Shown: one piece after another, positions 1 to 6,043 of the stretch
How positions within the stretch are numbered: position 1 is the first letter of the stretch
Layout of the letters: every line of letters starts with the position of its first letter
Notes under the pieces: generated by a model
Told to the model about the DNA's origin: nothing
Databases searched by the model: none
What the model saw: only the letters and a program-made list of their open reading frames with translations
Made by a program: the position numbers and the translations under genes
From: Thermoplasmata archaeon
GTDB taxonomy: Archaea; Thermoplasmatota; Thermoplasmata; JAGHBH01
Direction of reading: 5' to 3'
DNA: 7,044 nucleotides
Assembly: GCA_030673205.1 (NCBI GenBank)
Contig: DAOVJP010000068.1
Span: forward strand, 1 to 7,044

Positions 1-1
1 A

Positions 2-772
2 TTGATGTATTATGACAGTGGGAGCGAGGCGTACACGGCCAGCGTGGTTCGCCAGCAGGTGACCGCCCGCAACGACGCCGACAACCTTGTGATAACTGAC
101 GAGGCTACTGAGGACATAGTAGGGTTCAAAGGAGGCAAGGCCAGCCTCACAGGGGGCGTGGTGTTGATCCAGAAGGTCATAGACCAGCTCTCGGATAGCC
201 AGGTCCAGAGCACCATAATCAGTACAATATTCGCCCTTGCCATCCTAACTCTCATATATCGGAGCATCACGCTCGGAGTGGTATCTATCTCCCCGGTGAT
301 CGTCGCCATGAGCCTGACCCTGGGAAGCATGTGGGTATTGGGCATAAGCCTTAACGCACTCACGATCATGATAACCTCCCTCACCATAGGATTGGGGATC
401 GATTATTCCATCCATGTGGTGGAACGGTTCAGGGAAGAGGAAAAGGAGCACAGACCATCAAAGGCTCTGCATAGGACACTGGAGAATACGGGGGCTGCGC
501 TTCTCATCAGCGCCCTCACGACCATCTTCGGGTTCGGCGTGCTGGTTCTGGCAGGCATACCTATATTCTCGGACTTCGGCATCGTGACCGCGGTCATGAT
601 AGTATACAGCATGCTGGCGGCGGTGATCGTCACCCCGATCGTCATGATGTGGCTGGCCCGCCGAAAGATACGTGCGGGGAGGGGAACAGAGGCTGTCGTC
701 GAGACTGGTGAGGAGGTATCGGAGCATGGGGAGGATGATGGAAGTGGGAACGTGATCGGGCCAGAAGTGTGA
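2..772 (+). CDS. RND/MMPL-family transporter, C-terminal part (5' truncated)
   Basis: The reading frame is already open at the window edge. The Met codon at position 5 is not a convincing start, because the family is normally some 700 residues or longer and only its C-terminal part is here. Visible residues 1-70 are the end of an extracytoplasmic loop. Five hydrophobic segments follow at about 73-88, 92-113, 118-140, 163-185 and 190-218, matching TM8-12 of the RND fold. The third carries GLGIDYSIHVVERF (residues 130-143), the glycine/Asp-Tyr signature of MMPL/HAE3-type RND proteins. D134 is the likely ion-relay residue by family analogy. Such proteins export lipids or hydrophobic compounds using ion gradients; the substrate cannot be read here. 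After TM12 comes a basic stretch (ARRKIRAGR), then an acidic Gly-rich tail (229-256) of low complexity whose last codons belong to a tandem repeat. The gene ends in TGA and converges on the minus-strand gene. Confidence 0.88.
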   Translation: MMYYDSGSEAYTASVVRQQVTARNDADNLVITDEATEDIVGFKGGKASLTGGVVLIQKVIDQLSDSQVQSTIISTIFALAILTLIYRSITLGVVSISPVIVAMSLTLGSMWVLGISLNALTIMITSLTIGLGIDYSIHVVERFREEEKEHRPSKALHRTLENTGAALLISALTTIFGFGVLVLAGIPIFSDFGIVTAVMIVYSMLAAVIVTPIVMMWLARRKIRAGRGTEAVVETGEEVSEHGEDDGSGNVIGPEV

Positions 773-880
773 TGGGATCGGAAGGATAATGGAACTGAGA
801 GCGTGATGGGGTCGGAAGTGTGATAGAATAGGAAAGATAATGGAACCAGAGATTTGATCGGATCCAGGAAGGAGAAATAG
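731..880 (+). repeat. Degenerate 51-bp tandem repeat, about three copies, spanning the transporter stop codon
   Basis: Copy A (731-780) aligns to copy B (782-831) with about 39 of 50 identical bases by eye, at a period of 51 bp. A third, weaker copy starts near 833 and is clear mainly over GATAATGGAAC and TTGATCGGAT-like parts. The period is 17 codons and stays in frame with the transporter. Copy A encodes its last residues (DDGSGNVIGPEV), then TGA. Copy B reads DNGTESVMGSEV, then TGA-TAG. Copy C reads DNGTRDLIGS and runs to TAG at 878. So the end of the coding region and its stop codon appear duplicated downstream. This repeat fills most of the gap between the two convergent genes. Confidence 0.75.
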
Positions 881-890
881 CCTATTTCTC
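872..890. terminator. 19-bp palindrome between convergent genes, possible bidirectional 3' end element
   Basis: GAGAAATAG (872-880) and CTATTTCTC (882-890) are perfect inverted repeats around C881. The right arm contains the TAG stop codon of the minus-strand gene, and the left arm contains the TAG that closes the read-through frame of the transporter. Pyrimidine-rich sequence follows on the plus strand to about 894. The position suits a shared transcription end. However, RNA folding must sacrifice central pairs for a loop, and no strong T tract is present, so the terminator role is tentative. Confidence 0.35.
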
Positions 891-2369
891 TTCTGTCCAT
901 CCCTCTGCCCCTTCCTTTCCTTCTTTGGAAGGTATGCCATTGGGGGGTATATCTTCGCTCTTGTTCGCATCTTTTTCAGGAGGAGGCTCTTTCTCGATCA
1001 CATCTTCAGGACTCGACTCCTCTTCAGATACCTGCTTTTCCTCGGAGGGCTTGTCCCCTCCCATCTCCTCATCCCCCGTGTCGAATTCCTGGCCGCACCC
1101 TGGGCATACCTTTGTGCTCATTCGTATTTCCACGCCGCACATCGGGCACTCCGCCAACATGGCCTCCCCTGACTCATCCTCTTCAACTTCGAAGGACACC
1201 ATCTCCTCCTCTTCCTCCTTCCACTCCAGGGCGCATCCGATGAACAAGAGGGCGGAGGCGGCGACGGGAAGGAATATGAAAGGCGTCCAATGGAAGAGCG
1301 GTTTGGCAAGCGGTATCAGGTCCAGCACGACCCCGGGCCCCGCGAAGAAGAATATGGCGGAGAGGAGGGGTAGGATGGACACCACCAGAAGGATGTGTCG
1401 CGCCTTGGCATGTTTTTTCAGGGAAAGGAGGATCCCTACCGCTCCTAACACAAGAGAGGCGATGAGCAGCGGCATAGTGAAGGCCAGGAGAGCGACGCGG
1501 ACGGTCTGTGCTTGCGTCACCTGCACCTGTTGGTTGGCCCATGGGTATCCGCCGGAATCCCCATATGAGTCGCCTGTGGCGATGCCTCCTGCGGTGTCCT
1601 CTGCGGAATAGGTCACACCAACCCCTATACCGAACCGCCCGTGGAAGTCGGCGATGTTAACAGGGAAGTTGTAGGTCCAGGAATCCCCGGTCTCGTCAAA
1701 GATGATATCCAGTGACATGGGATCGAAGGCCTGTTTGGTGTCGAAGGGAACCAGATCGAAGTCTATTCCGTATGTCTTCGACTCGTTATAGTCGGTGTAG
1801 AGGTAGAACTGGACCTCGGTGATGCGCACCTCTTCCATGTTGGTCATTCCTCTGGCGGATATGGTCAGCACGAAGTTCTCTTCGACCCCCACGGGCCACC
1901 ATATGGGCGTCTCACGGTCCAATTTCACGTCGAGCATGCAGCTGCCCGTGGCCTGGGTGATGACATTTATGGAGTAATTGGTCGGATCCTGGATCTTGTA
2001 TAGCAATATCCCCAGGGGGCCGCCGACTATGGAACTTATCCGTTCCAGACCCTCGTAATAGTACATGGATTCGTTCAACTCTAGCGTCGTGCCATTTCCC
2101 ATGCCTCCCAACAGGCCGCCGCCTATCCCGCCCCCCACGGAGACTCCTCCGCCGGTGGAGCCAGTGGCTTCGAAGTCGAGGCCTTGTGGATAGAACTTCC
2201 CGTCCATCTCCACATCTATCTCTACTCCCACGACCTCAAGCCCCAGCGTCCCGTCCAGCGTGGCCCAGGGCACCAGAAATGAAACTATCAGGAGGGCCAT
2301 CGCGACCCCTACGAATACTAGGGAAAGCATTTTTTTCGGATCCAAGGTACACACCAGGTTGTGATTCAT
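882..2369 (-). CDS. Membrane protein with large external domain, C-terminal cytoplasmic zinc ribbon and acidic tail
   Basis: No known family was recognised. From the ATG at 2369 the protein has 495 residues. TM1 is about 15-33. A beta-rich external domain (about 36-288) follows, holding a Gly-rich run (70-91) and four N-x-S/T sequons. TM2 (289-316), TM3 (324-345) and TM4 (361-381) come next. A KEEEEE stretch leads to a zinc ribbon of type CPxC-x10-CPxC (Cys 408, 411, 422, 425), then a Glu/Pro/Lys-rich disordered tail to the end. With four segments, both termini lie inside, so the ribbon would be cytoplasmic. The frame can be extended to a TTG at 2441, but that would run through the promoter-like A/T-rich region, so it was not used. 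ATG 2330 (482 aa), just before TM1, is a real alternative. No good Shine-Dalgarno precedes 2369, which fits a leaderless transcript. The gene is divergent from the 2458 gene, which also ends in a zinc ribbon; the pair may be jointly regulated. A sensor, scaffold or envelope-assembly role is possible but unsupported. Confidence 0.8.
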   Translation of the reverse strand: MNHNLVCTLDPKKMLSLVFVGVAMALLIVSFLVPWATLDGTLGLEVVGVEIDVEMDGKFYPQGLDFEATGSTGGGVSVGGGIGGGLLGGMGNGTTLELNESMYYYEGLERISSIVGGPLGILLYKIQDPTNYSINVITQATGSCMLDVKLDRETPIWWPVGVEENFVLTISARGMTNMEEVRITEVQFYLYTDYNESKTYGIDFDLVPFDTKQAFDPMSLDIIFDETGDSWTYNFPVNIADFHGRFGIGVGVTYSAEDTAGGIATGDSYGDSGGYPWANQQVQVTQAQTVRVALLAFTMPLLIASLVLGAVGILLSLKKHAKARHILLVVSILPLLSAIFFFAGPGVVLDLIPLAKPLFHWTPFIFLPVAASALLFIGCALEWKEEEEEMVSFEVEEDESGEAMLAECPMCGVEIRMSTKVCPGCGQEFDTGDEEMGGDKPSEEKQVSEEESSPEDVIEKEPPPEKDANKSEDIPPNGIPSKEGKEGAEGWTEEK

Positions 2370-2457
2370 GTTATTGATTATAAGCCTTTGTAAAAAAACA
2401 AGCACAAACTTTTTAACAAATGGGCGTGTTGGATAATCCAAGCGAGGAGATGAGATA
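2370..2457. promoter_or_regulatory. Divergent A/T-rich promoter region
   Basis: This gap between two divergent genes is clearly richer in A/T than its surroundings. On the plus strand TTTTTAACA (2410-2418) is TATA-like and would place initiation near 2440, leaving a leader of about 18 nt with AGGAG. On the minus strand, GTTTTTTTAC (complement of 2390-2399) is centred about 25 bp before the ATG at 2369, as expected for a leaderless transcript. TTAAAAAGT (complement of 2407-2415) is a second option about 43 bp from that ATG. The plus-strand box and this second minus-strand box overlap, so the two genes could compete for or share factor binding. No strong operator dyad was found. Confidence 0.55.
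2445..2449 (+). promoter_or_regulatory. Shine-Dalgarno site of the 2458 gene
   Basis: AGGAG lies within GAGGAGATGAG, 8 nt before the ATG at 2458. The spacing is standard and supports that start codon over later Met codons at residues 34, 35 and 73. Confidence 0.7.
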
Positions 2458-3171
2458 ATGTTGAACTGGCTTTATAATAACTATCTGCTCGTGGTCGCAA
2501 TTGTCGTTCTGAGCGTGTGTCTCACCGCTCTCATCCTCCTTCCATCCCGGAAGAAGATGATGTTGGGCGAGGCAACTTCTTCCGAGAAGAGGGTTCCCTT
2601 CGCGTACGCATCCTCTGCGCTCGCCTTCGTTTTCGTGCTTTTTCTTCTCTTAGAATATTTCTTTGAGCCTGCTATGTTCAAGAAGCTCATCGGCACGCTG
2701 TTCCTGTACTCCAACATGCTGTTGTGTGGGGGGATCGGCATGGTCCTGGCCACGGAGGCACGATGGGTGAGCAACTTTTCCAAGGAAGCCGATATGCCCA
2801 GGCCCGTTCCCCGGGTCATCAGGGTGGATGTGGTGGAAGGACATGGAGTGCGGCCTATAGCACGGCCGGTGGAGGGGCCTATGGAACGACCCATGGATCT
2901 GGAGAGGCCCATGGCACAACCTATGCCCCGGGAGCGATCCGAGGAGAGGCCCAACATGGTACGGCCCATGGTGCAGACTGTGGAAGGACATGGGGTGCGC
3001 CCTACAGCGCGGTCTGTGGAGAGGCCTGTGGAACATTCGGTCACACCCGCCCTGCAACTCAAATGCCCGCTCTGCCAACAGGAGATGCTGGTGCCACATG
3101 AGATGATGGGGCACATCGTATCGTGCCCGCATTGCGGTGTTGAAGGAAGGATAGGGGGCGTGGCTCAGTGA
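2458..3171 (+). CDS. Three-segment membrane protein with Arg-Pro-Met repeat linker and C-terminal zinc ribbon
   Basis: The family was not recognised. The 237-residue protein has hydrophobic segments at about 8-28, 48-69 and 76-98. A basic RKK after the first segment suggests an external N terminus and a cytoplasmic C terminus. Residues 113-192 form a low-complexity linker of RPM, RPV and ERP units, with the motif VEGHGVRP occurring twice (126-133 and 175-182). The last part is a zinc ribbon with CPLC and CPHC knuckles (Cys 203, 206, 223, 226; 16 residues between the pairs). It is shorter in membrane content than its divergent neighbour but shares the plan of membrane anchor, linker and cytoplasmic zinc ribbon. 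Its stop overlaps the GTG start of the next gene by four bases, so the two are almost certainly one operon with coupled translation. It may act as an adaptor that brings a cytoplasmic partner to the membrane; this is inference only. Confidence 0.8.
   Translation: MLNWLYNNYLLVVAIVVLSVCLTALILLPSRKKMMLGEATSSEKRVPFAYASSALAFVFVLFLLLEYFFEPAMFKKLIGTLFLYSNMLLCGGIGMVLATEARWVSNFSKEADMPRPVPRVIRVDVVEGHGVRPIARPVEGPMERPMDLERPMAQPMPRERSEERPNMVRPMVQTVEGHGVRPTARSVERPVEHSVTPALQLKCPLCQQEMLVPHEMMGHIVSCPHCGVEGRIGGVAQ
2833..3034 (+). repeat. In-frame direct repeat within the linker (two 55-bp copies 147 bp apart)
   Basis: Copy 1 (2833-2887) and copy 2 (2980-3034) match at about 47 of 55 bases by eye, both beginning GTGGAAGGACATGG. 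The offset is 147 bp, or 49 codons, so both encode the same frame (VEGHGVRPxARxVE). Between and around them are shorter CGGCCCATGG- or GGCCCATGG-like units that produce the RPM residues. The pattern indicates growth of the linker by tandem duplication followed by divergence. It also explains the long spurious open frames on both strands here. Confidence 0.7.
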
Positions 3172-5021
3172 AGAACATCGGACTGGCCCTGGTGGCAATA
3201 GCGCTTATATTCAACCTGACATTGGCTTCCATGGGCGGCCTGCGGATCGGAGATGACTCTCTGTTCTCGGAGGAACAGGAGAGAGAAGAGAGTTTCGAGA
3301 ACTCGAATATCACTACTGCCTTAGCGCCTCCCCTCAGGCACCGCGATTTCATCACCTATGACAGCCGCATATATGGGATATGGTATGGGGAGAACACTAC
3401 GACGGGGGAGTATGACCAGATAGAGATCATAGCCGATGGGGAGACAACGGAGAGAATAAGCGACATCGAGGGCAAACTGGACGGCTTTTTCAGGCTACAT
3501 GACTGCGTTTCCAAAGAAGTGTTCACCGTGGGCACCATCACCCTCTCGTATACGAATGAGACGGGGGATTCCATCACTCTAACGGGGACCATGGACATGC
3601 AGAGAAAGGAGCACTGGGACATCGTAGCCGTGAAGCCAATCGCAATAACAAACTATGCCAACATCACTATAGATGGATTGGGCTCGCTCATAGGCGCTGA
3701 CAATATGGGAGGCGCGGACCAGATGTTCTTCGGTGGGAAGATACGCTCGTGGCCTATGCTGGAAGAGGAATACATTCCCAATTTGGACGAGGAGCTATAT
3801 TCCCAGGGCCAGGAACTTGAAGTAGGAACGATGGGCATTGTACAGCAGCCATCCGAACAGATAGCGGAATGGATGGTACCCTATGACTGGGAGGTGGAGC
3901 AGGGCCTGATAATACATGGTTATGACACGGTCAAGATAAATGTGACATCCAACATGTTCGACTACCTGTTCTATCAAAAGGAGTTGTGGATAAGCAGCGA
4001 CATGTCCTTTCCGGTCAGGGTGAAAGATGTCATTAACACCTCCTATGAATCAGAGGATTCCACGTATTATCAGTACATGACCATGGAGAACGAGCGGACA
4101 CTCAAGGACAGTGGATCATACAAACAGGGCAGCACGGAGGTGGTGTGGAAAGGAACGCTCGGAGAGCCAGCCCCACAAGGCCATTTCCTACTACAGAGCC
4201 CATTGGCAGAATTCCAACCGTGGTATGACAACATGATGCCGGTTGGCGGCTCGAACTTTGAGGACAGCAGTTTCGACATAAGCCCGGAAGAGGCCATAGA
4301 ATTTGCAATGAACAACAGCCAGGTGCTGCAGGATTTTGCGGCGAACTATTCCGACGCTACCTTGGACTGGGGTAATTACAACGCCACGAAGGACGCCCTC
4401 GACCCAGAGGGGAAAGCTGGTGTCTACTATTGGAACCTGAGCATCGGCCATGAGCCCACCGACGAGGAGAGGGCGGAGGCATACGAACAGTACGAAGAAA
4501 CGGGGGAGTACTATGCTCCTTGGAAGTGCAGGATCACCGTCAAGAAAGTGGTTGAAAGAGCCACATTGGACAACAACTTCGATCCAACCACCGTGATGAG
4601 CATAGACTATGAATACCTCTATAACCAGAGTTCCATCTCGACCAACAAATATCATTACCCGGACAACATCCTCACCATGACGTCGAGCGAGAACATAATG
4701 AAACAGGACAGTGAGACATATGAACGGTGTTTCGAGGATGACGAACTTATATGGAACACTTTCAACGAGGCCATACCGAACGAGGAATACATACAATATG
4801 GTGTTAGCACCGGTGATGCTGGTGAAGGGGGCCAACTGATGGATATCTTTTCCATGGTGATCGGGCTTTCCGCGCCCACCTTCGATTTCACCTGGAGCCA
4901 CCTGAAAGGATGGGTGGGACAGGATGGCAAAGAGTACAGCGTCAATGTTGATGCCGAGAATGGGCAAATGGTCGCGACGATGTATATGGAAGGCACCGAT
5001 TTCATGAAATTCTTACAGTGA
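3168..5021 (+). CDS. Exported sequon-rich protein of unknown family, possibly PepSY-like in its C-terminal half
   Basis: The start is GTG at 3168, which overlaps the upstream TGA as GTGA. G-rich sequence (GGGGG, 3154-3158) lies about 9 nt ahead, and the translation begins directly with a signal peptide (KN, then a hydrophobic core 4-19, then LASMGG), so this start is well supported. No later membrane segment is seen, so the 617-residue product should be released or held at the outer face by contacts. There are 11 N-x-S/T sequons after the signal (N47, 76, 130, 165, 258, 290, 382, 393, 405, 423, 486), favouring an N-glycosylated surface location. Composition is acidic and Tyr/Trp-rich. Residues 372-427, starting PEEAIEFAMNN and ending in YYWNLSIG, and the final SVNVDAENGQMV (591-602) recall PepSY repeats (helix then strands ending in a vDa-x-G turn); this is a weak resemblance. 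No catalytic motif is visible. It is co-transcribed with the zinc-ribbon membrane protein, suggesting the two work together across the membrane. Confidence 0.82.
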   Translation: MKNIGLALVAIALIFNLTLASMGGLRIGDDSLFSEEQEREESFENSNITTALAPPLRHRDFITYDSRIYGIWYGENTTTGEYDQIEIIADGETTERISDIEGKLDGFFRLHDCVSKEVFTVGTITLSYTNETGDSITLTGTMDMQRKEHWDIVAVKPIAITNYANITIDGLGSLIGADNMGGADQMFFGGKIRSWPMLEEEYIPNLDEELYSQGQELEVGTMGIVQQPSEQIAEWMVPYDWEVEQGLIIHGYDTVKINVTSNMFDYLFYQKELWISSDMSFPVRVKDVINTSYESEDSTYYQYMTMENERTLKDSGSYKQGSTEVVWKGTLGEPAPQGHFLLQSPLAEFQPWYDNMMPVGGSNFEDSSFDISPEEAIEFAMNNSQVLQDFAANYSDATLDWGNYNATKDALDPEGKAGVYYWNLSIGHEPTDEERAEAYEQYEETGEYYAPWKCRITVKKVVERATLDNNFDPTTVMSIDYEYLYNQSSISTNKYHYPDNILTMTSSENIMKQDSETYERCFEDDELIWNTFNEAIPNEEYIQYGVSTGDAGEGGQLMDIFSMVIGLSAPTFDFTWSHLKGWVGQDGKEYSVNVDAENGQMVATMYMEGTDFMKFLQ

Positions 5022-5037
5022 CCTTCACAGCCTACCC

Positions 5038-5050
5038 AAAAAGAATAAAG
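5038..5050 (+). promoter_or_regulatory. TATA-like promoter of the prenyltransferase gene
   Basis: AAAAAGAATAAAG is centred about 28 bp before the ATG at 5074, in otherwise mixed sequence. No good Shine-Dalgarno is seen before that ATG. Both facts suit an archaeal promoter giving a leaderless or nearly leaderless mRNA, separate from the upstream operon that ends at 5021. Confidence 0.5.
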
Positions 5051-5073
5051 CCTGGAAAGCCTCCGCGTGGTTA

Positions 5074-5973
5074 ATGAGCAAGTTAGGAGACATAGTCACT
5101 CTGGGCCGACCCATGCCCTTTCCTCCCCACGTGATAGCCGGATTATGTGGTGTCGTCATGGCCTATGCCACATACCAACCGGCCGTAGGGGATCCGAACC
5201 ATTTTCTCTTTCTAGCCATCTTTGGCTCGGTGCTCATGGGATTCGCTAACACCGCCTCCAACATATTCAATCAGATAACGGACCTGGATATAGATAGGAT
5301 AAACAAACCGGACCGCCCCCTGCCCAGTGGCAGGATATCCATAGGACAGGCGGCGGCGTTGAGCACTGGAACGTATCTAGCCGTGATATTGTTGTCTTTC
5401 TTGGTGAATCAGAATTTCGCCGCGGTCATGAGCGTCTTCGTGATCGTCACCGTCCTATACAGTGTGCCGCCTTTCCTGTTGAAGAAGAGGCTTTGGCTGA
5501 GCAACGGGAGCATAGCGATAGCGCGGGGCGTGTGCCTGCCAATGGCAGGATGGTCGATAGTGCCCGGTGCCAGTCCGTTGGACCCGGAGATACTGGCTGT
5601 ATCCATCTTTCTTTTCTTCTTCCTCCTGGGAGCGTCGGGAACGAAGGATTTCAGCGACATAGAGGGGGATAAGGAGCACGGCATGAGAACCCTCCCGGTG
5701 CACTATGGGGTGGAAAAGGCCGCGGACATCATATCCTATTTCTTCATCGCCCCCTTCGTTCTGGTCCCCATGTTCGTGGCAGGAGGATGGCTCCCCGTGG
5801 GCACCCTGTTGGTCCTGGTGCTGTTGTTCTGGGGCGCCCACGTGGCCCACAAGCTCCACGCCCTCTCCATACGTCCAGAGATAGGGTTCGAGAACACTGG
5901 GGTCTGGGTACACATGTACTTCCTCCTTGTGGCCGCCCAGGTATTCATCGCCGCGGGATTCTTGCTGCATTAG
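5074..5973 (+). CDS. UbiA-family prenyltransferase, possibly digeranylgeranylglyceryl phosphate synthase
   Basis: UbiA enzymes are integral-membrane, Mg-dependent transferases that join a prenyl diphosphate to an acceptor. This 299-residue protein has the usual length and about eight or nine hydrophobic segments. The first Asp-rich motif is N66-Q67-x2-D70-x3-D74, followed by the classic RINKPDRPLPSGRIS stretch (75-89). YSVPPFLLKKR (129-139) is the conserved loop after it. The second motif is KDFSDIEGDKEHG (191-203) with D192, D195 and D199. In archaea the most common member transfers geranylgeranyl to geranylgeranylglyceryl phosphate, the second ether-bond step of membrane lipid synthesis. 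That assignment is likely but not proven, because archaea also carry UbiA paralogues for quinone, heme or chlorin-like substrates, and the KDFSDIEGD motif is reminiscent of chlorophyll-synthase-like members. No biosynthetic partner gene is adjacent. The gene ends in TAG. Confidence 0.9.
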   Translation: MSKLGDIVTLGRPMPFPPHVIAGLCGVVMAYATYQPAVGDPNHFLFLAIFGSVLMGFANTASNIFNQITDLDIDRINKPDRPLPSGRISIGQAAALSTGTYLAVILLSFLVNQNFAAVMSVFVIVTVLYSVPPFLLKKRLWLSNGSIAIARGVCLPMAGWSIVPGASPLDPEILAVSIFLFFFLLGASGTKDFSDIEGDKEHGMRTLPVHYGVEKAADIISYFFIAPFVLVPMFVAGGWLPVGTLLVLVLLFWGAHVAHKLHALSIRPEIGFENTGVWVHMYFLLVAAQVFIAAGFLLH

Positions 5974-5996
5974 GCGCCGGCCGATACTCTGATAGG

Positions 5997-6010
5997 CGAA
6001 AAACCTTTTA
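5997..6010 (+). promoter_or_regulatory. TATA/BRE-like promoter of the malic enzyme gene
   Basis: CGAAAAACCTTTTA lies 34 to 47 bp before the ATG at 6044, in the 70-bp gap after the prenyltransferase. Either the A run or the TTTTA part could be the TATA box. Initiation would then fall between about 6025 and 6035, giving a short leader that holds the Shine-Dalgarno AGGTG. Confidence 0.45.
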
Positions 6011-6012
6011 CC

Positions 6013-6037
6013 CACCTGGCTTTCCTCCCACCAGGTG
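6013..6037 (+). promoter_or_regulatory. 7-bp dyad over the malic enzyme Shine-Dalgarno: possible operator or RNA hairpin
   Basis: CACCTGG (6013-6019) and CCAGGTG (6031-6037) are perfect inverted repeats separated by 11 pyrimidine-rich bases. The right arm contains AGGTG (6033-6037), which sits 6 nt before the ATG and is the likely ribosome binding site. If transcription starts upstream of the dyad, the hairpin would sequester that site. If it starts near 6030-6035, the dyad lies between TATA box and start site, where a repressor would act. Confidence 0.4.
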
Positions 6038-6043
6038 TGTTCT

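Noticed and set aside
458..970. A 170-codon minus-strand frame with repeated Pro/His-rich units, suggesting a repeat protein
   Set aside because: The units are the reverse translation of the 51-bp DNA repeat. No start signal is present and it overlaps two better-supported genes.
925..1611. A 228-codon plus-strand open frame opposite the zinc-ribbon membrane protein
   Set aside because: It is Ser/Pro-rich low-complexity sequence complementary to the Glu-rich tail and zinc-ribbon region. The opposite strand has coherent membrane segments and Cys knuckles, so this frame is a shadow.
2387..2408. TTTGT...ACAAA inverted repeat as an operator in the divergent region
   Set aside because: Five-base arms in A/T-rich sequence are expected by chance.
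2370..2441. N-terminal extension of the minus-strand gene to a TTG at 2441
   Set aside because: It would use the A/T-rich promoter-like region as coding sequence and place the start within 20 bp of the divergent gene. ATG 2369 leads promptly into TM1.
2481..3198. Long minus-strand and third-frame open frames (125-211 codons) across the 2458 gene
   Set aside because: They come from the repeated GC-rich linker units, which keep several frames open; none shows domain-like composition.
4191..4967. A 258-codon minus-strand open frame opposite the exported protein
   Set aside because: It has no recognisable domain, and the plus-strand frame has a signal peptide, coupled start and regular sequons. 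The minus frame is a by-product of codon composition.
5973..5985. GC-rich palindromic bases (GGCGCC, GCCGGC) just after the prenyltransferase stop, as a possible terminator
   Set aside because: The arms are only a few bases long, with no usable loop and no T tract following.
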